In this document: piece by piece, positions 28,423-29,346 of the stretch
Position numbering within the stretch: position 1 is the first letter of the stretch
Layout of the letters: each line of letters begins with the position of its first letter
Origin: a virus
Direction: 5' to 3' (one strand)
DNA: 29,346 nt
IMG/VR virus record: IMGVR_UViG_3300045135_003618
Location: 1 to 29,346 of that record
Translations under genes and position numbers: made by a program
Notes under the pieces: generated by a model
What the model was told of the DNA's origin: nothing
The model's database searches: none
Seen by the model: only the letters and a program-made list of their open reading frames with translations

Positions 28423-29346
28423 ATGGCAGAGAAACGTGTCAGCGTCCGGCTTTCCGCGACCGGTGGGCGCCAGGTGCGTGCCGAACTCGAGGGTGTCGGA
28501 GAGGCTGGTGCGCGCGGCTTGGGGCGTCTCTCGCGCGAGATGGAACAAGCCAATGCCCGTATGGCGGCCTTTGCGCGCCGGGCCCGGATCGCAGCGACCG
28601 CTGCTGCCACGGCGCTCGCTGCCGCCGTCGTGTCGATGACGCGCTCGACCGTCGCGGCCGCCAACGAGATCAGCCAACTCTCCCAAGTGGCCAATGCCGC
28701 TCCGGAGGTGTTCCAGCGCTGGTCCGCGGCCTCCGCCACCGTCGGCATCGAACAAGAAAAGCTCGCCGACATCCTGAAGGACGTGAACGACCGCGTAGGT
28801 GATTTCCTGCAAACGGGCAGCGGTCCTATGGCGGATTTCTTCGAGAACATTGCGCCAAGGGTGGGCGTGACGGCGGATCAGTTCACCCGGCTTTCGGGGC
28901 CGGAAGCCCTGCAACTATACGTCGACAGCCTCGAGCGCGCAGGCGTCAGCCAGCAGGAGATGACCTTCTATCTCGAGGCCATGGCCTCGGATACGACGCG
29001 GCTGATCCCTCTGCTGCAAAACGGCGGTGCAGAGATGACCCGGCTCGGGGCACAGGCACAGGCGCTTGGCGCAGTGCTCGACGCAGATGCCATCGCCGCC
29101 ATGCGCCGGTCGGAACTCGCGCTGGTCAGCATTGGGCAGGTCTTCACCGGCGTGCGCAACCGTATCGCAGTGGCGCTCGCCCCCTCGCTGGAGGCAGTGG
29201 CCAATGCGTTTGTCGCCCTTGCGTCCAGCACCAGCCGCGCGCCAGAGGCCCCCAGCGGGTGGCCGACCGCAATTGCGCCGCCACCCGGGTTCACATGGTC
29301 CGCATCATCAGCAAGGCCCAGCCCGCGCAGCACGGCAAGGGATTGC
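28423..29346 (+). CDS. Phage tape measure protein, partial and disrupted at the 3' end
   Basis: The N-terminal about 268 residues look like a tape measure protein: [20 protein letters not shown], the helical [19 protein letters not shown], a hydrophobic segment ([20 protein letters not shown]), then [19 protein letters not shown] and [15 protein letters not shown]-like text. AAGGAAATG precedes the ATG at 28423 (a GTG stands just before it). From about 29220-29240 the plus-strand reading turns to Pro/Ser-rich nonsense ([20 protein letters not shown]), because the DNA there is an antisense thiolase fragment. The gene therefore breaks off where a normal tape measure would go on for many hundred residues; the frame itself stays open to the end of the window. 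Confidence 0.85.
   Translation, partial: MAEKRVSVRLSATGGRQVRAELEGVGEAGARGLGRLSREMEQANARMAAFARRARIAATAAATALAAAVVSMTRSTVAAANEISQLSQVANAAPEVFQRWSAASATVGIEQEKLADILKDVNDRVGDFLQTGSGPMADFFENIAPRVGVTADQFTRLSGPEALQLYVDSLERAGVSQQEMTFYLEAMASDTTRLIPLLQNGGAEMTRLGAQAQALGAVLDADAIAAMRRSELALVSIGQVFTGVRNRIAVALAPSLEAVANAFVALASSTSRAPEAPSGWPTAIAPPPGFTWSASSARPSPRSTARDC
29220..29346 (-). pseudogene. Fragment of a thiolase (acetyl-CoA acetyltransferase family), antisense to tape measure
   Basis: Minus-strand reading from the window edge gives [20 protein letters not shown], then [20 protein letters not shown]. [19 protein letters not shown] is the signature of the C-terminal part of thiolases (PcaF/PaaJ/AtoB type), with the catalytic His in GHPLG. 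The usual end of the protein, with the CxG cysteine motif some 30 residues later, is missing: after RLVLDA the reading becomes the reverse of the tape measure gene. The fragment is about 42 residues and continues past the window edge towards its own start. It is host metabolic DNA, not phage. It arises from a deletion or recombination at the prophage end or from a chimeric assembly. Confidence 0.85.

Noticed and set aside
28968-29333. Complete minus-strand gene of 121 residues
   Set aside because: Only its first about 40 residues are thiolase; the rest is the reverse of the tape measure gene, so it is a junction product and not one gene.

Overview
The window is most of a temperate, lambda-like siphophage (prophage) in a GC-rich alphaproteobacterium, most likely a Rhodobacteraceae-type host. 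The host call rests on codon usage, on the DUF2924 + serine recombinase pair, and on the small phage families DUF6511, DUF6362, DUF6441 and DUF7220, which I associate with that group. No database search was possible, so family names come from recognising the protein sequences.

Layout. (1) Positions 1-3458, minus strand: lysogeny and integration block, with a serine recombinase, DUF2924 protein, small upstream protein, ImmA-type metallopeptidase and XRE repressor. (2) 3459-3617: divergent control region with two GTTCG...CGAAC operators centred 50 bp apart. (3) 3618-5763, plus strand: an overlapping pair of genes of unknown function, closed by a strong terminator at 5790. This is the best candidate for an undescribed module. 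(4) 5937-14776: early operon of an AlpA-like DNA-binding protein, three unknown proteins, Sak4-like ATPase, DUF669, another unknown protein, Cas4/RecB-like Fe-S exonuclease, SF2 helicase, DUF6511 and a prim-pol/helicase. Nearly all of these genes overlap or touch. (5) 14777-15166: AT-rich, repeat-rich noncoding segment, a candidate replication origin. (6) 15167-16231: RuvC-like resolvase, small protein, DUF6362. (7) 16232-16638: noncoding, with a terminator hairpin and an internal direct repeat. (8) 16639-18128: ParB-methyltransferase fusion and a small membrane protein. Two small minus-strand genes converge on them (18125-18591). (9) 18705-29346: packaging, head and tail genes in lambda order: TerS, TerL, gpW, portal, ClpP-like protease, decoration protein, major capsid, connectors, tail terminator, tail tube, tail assembly chaperone with a -1 frameshift site, and tape measure.

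How it works together. The XRE/ImmA pair would keep the plus-strand operons silent. On induction, the AlpA-like factor and recombinase would excise the element. The prim-pol, helicase, Sak4, exonuclease and resolvase replicate and recombine the DNA, the methyltransferase may protect it, and the GpA-type terminase packages it into a siphovirus head.

The strongest observations are two. A textbook A-AAA-AAC slippery heptamer (28030-28036) fuses the tail chaperone to a Cys-rich extension with no good start of its own. At the right end, the tape measure gene breaks off near 29220-29240 into an antisense fragment of a metabolic thiolase, so the prophage is truncated there or the sequence is chimeric. 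No lysis genes, tail tip genes, tRNAs or CRISPR arrays are visible.
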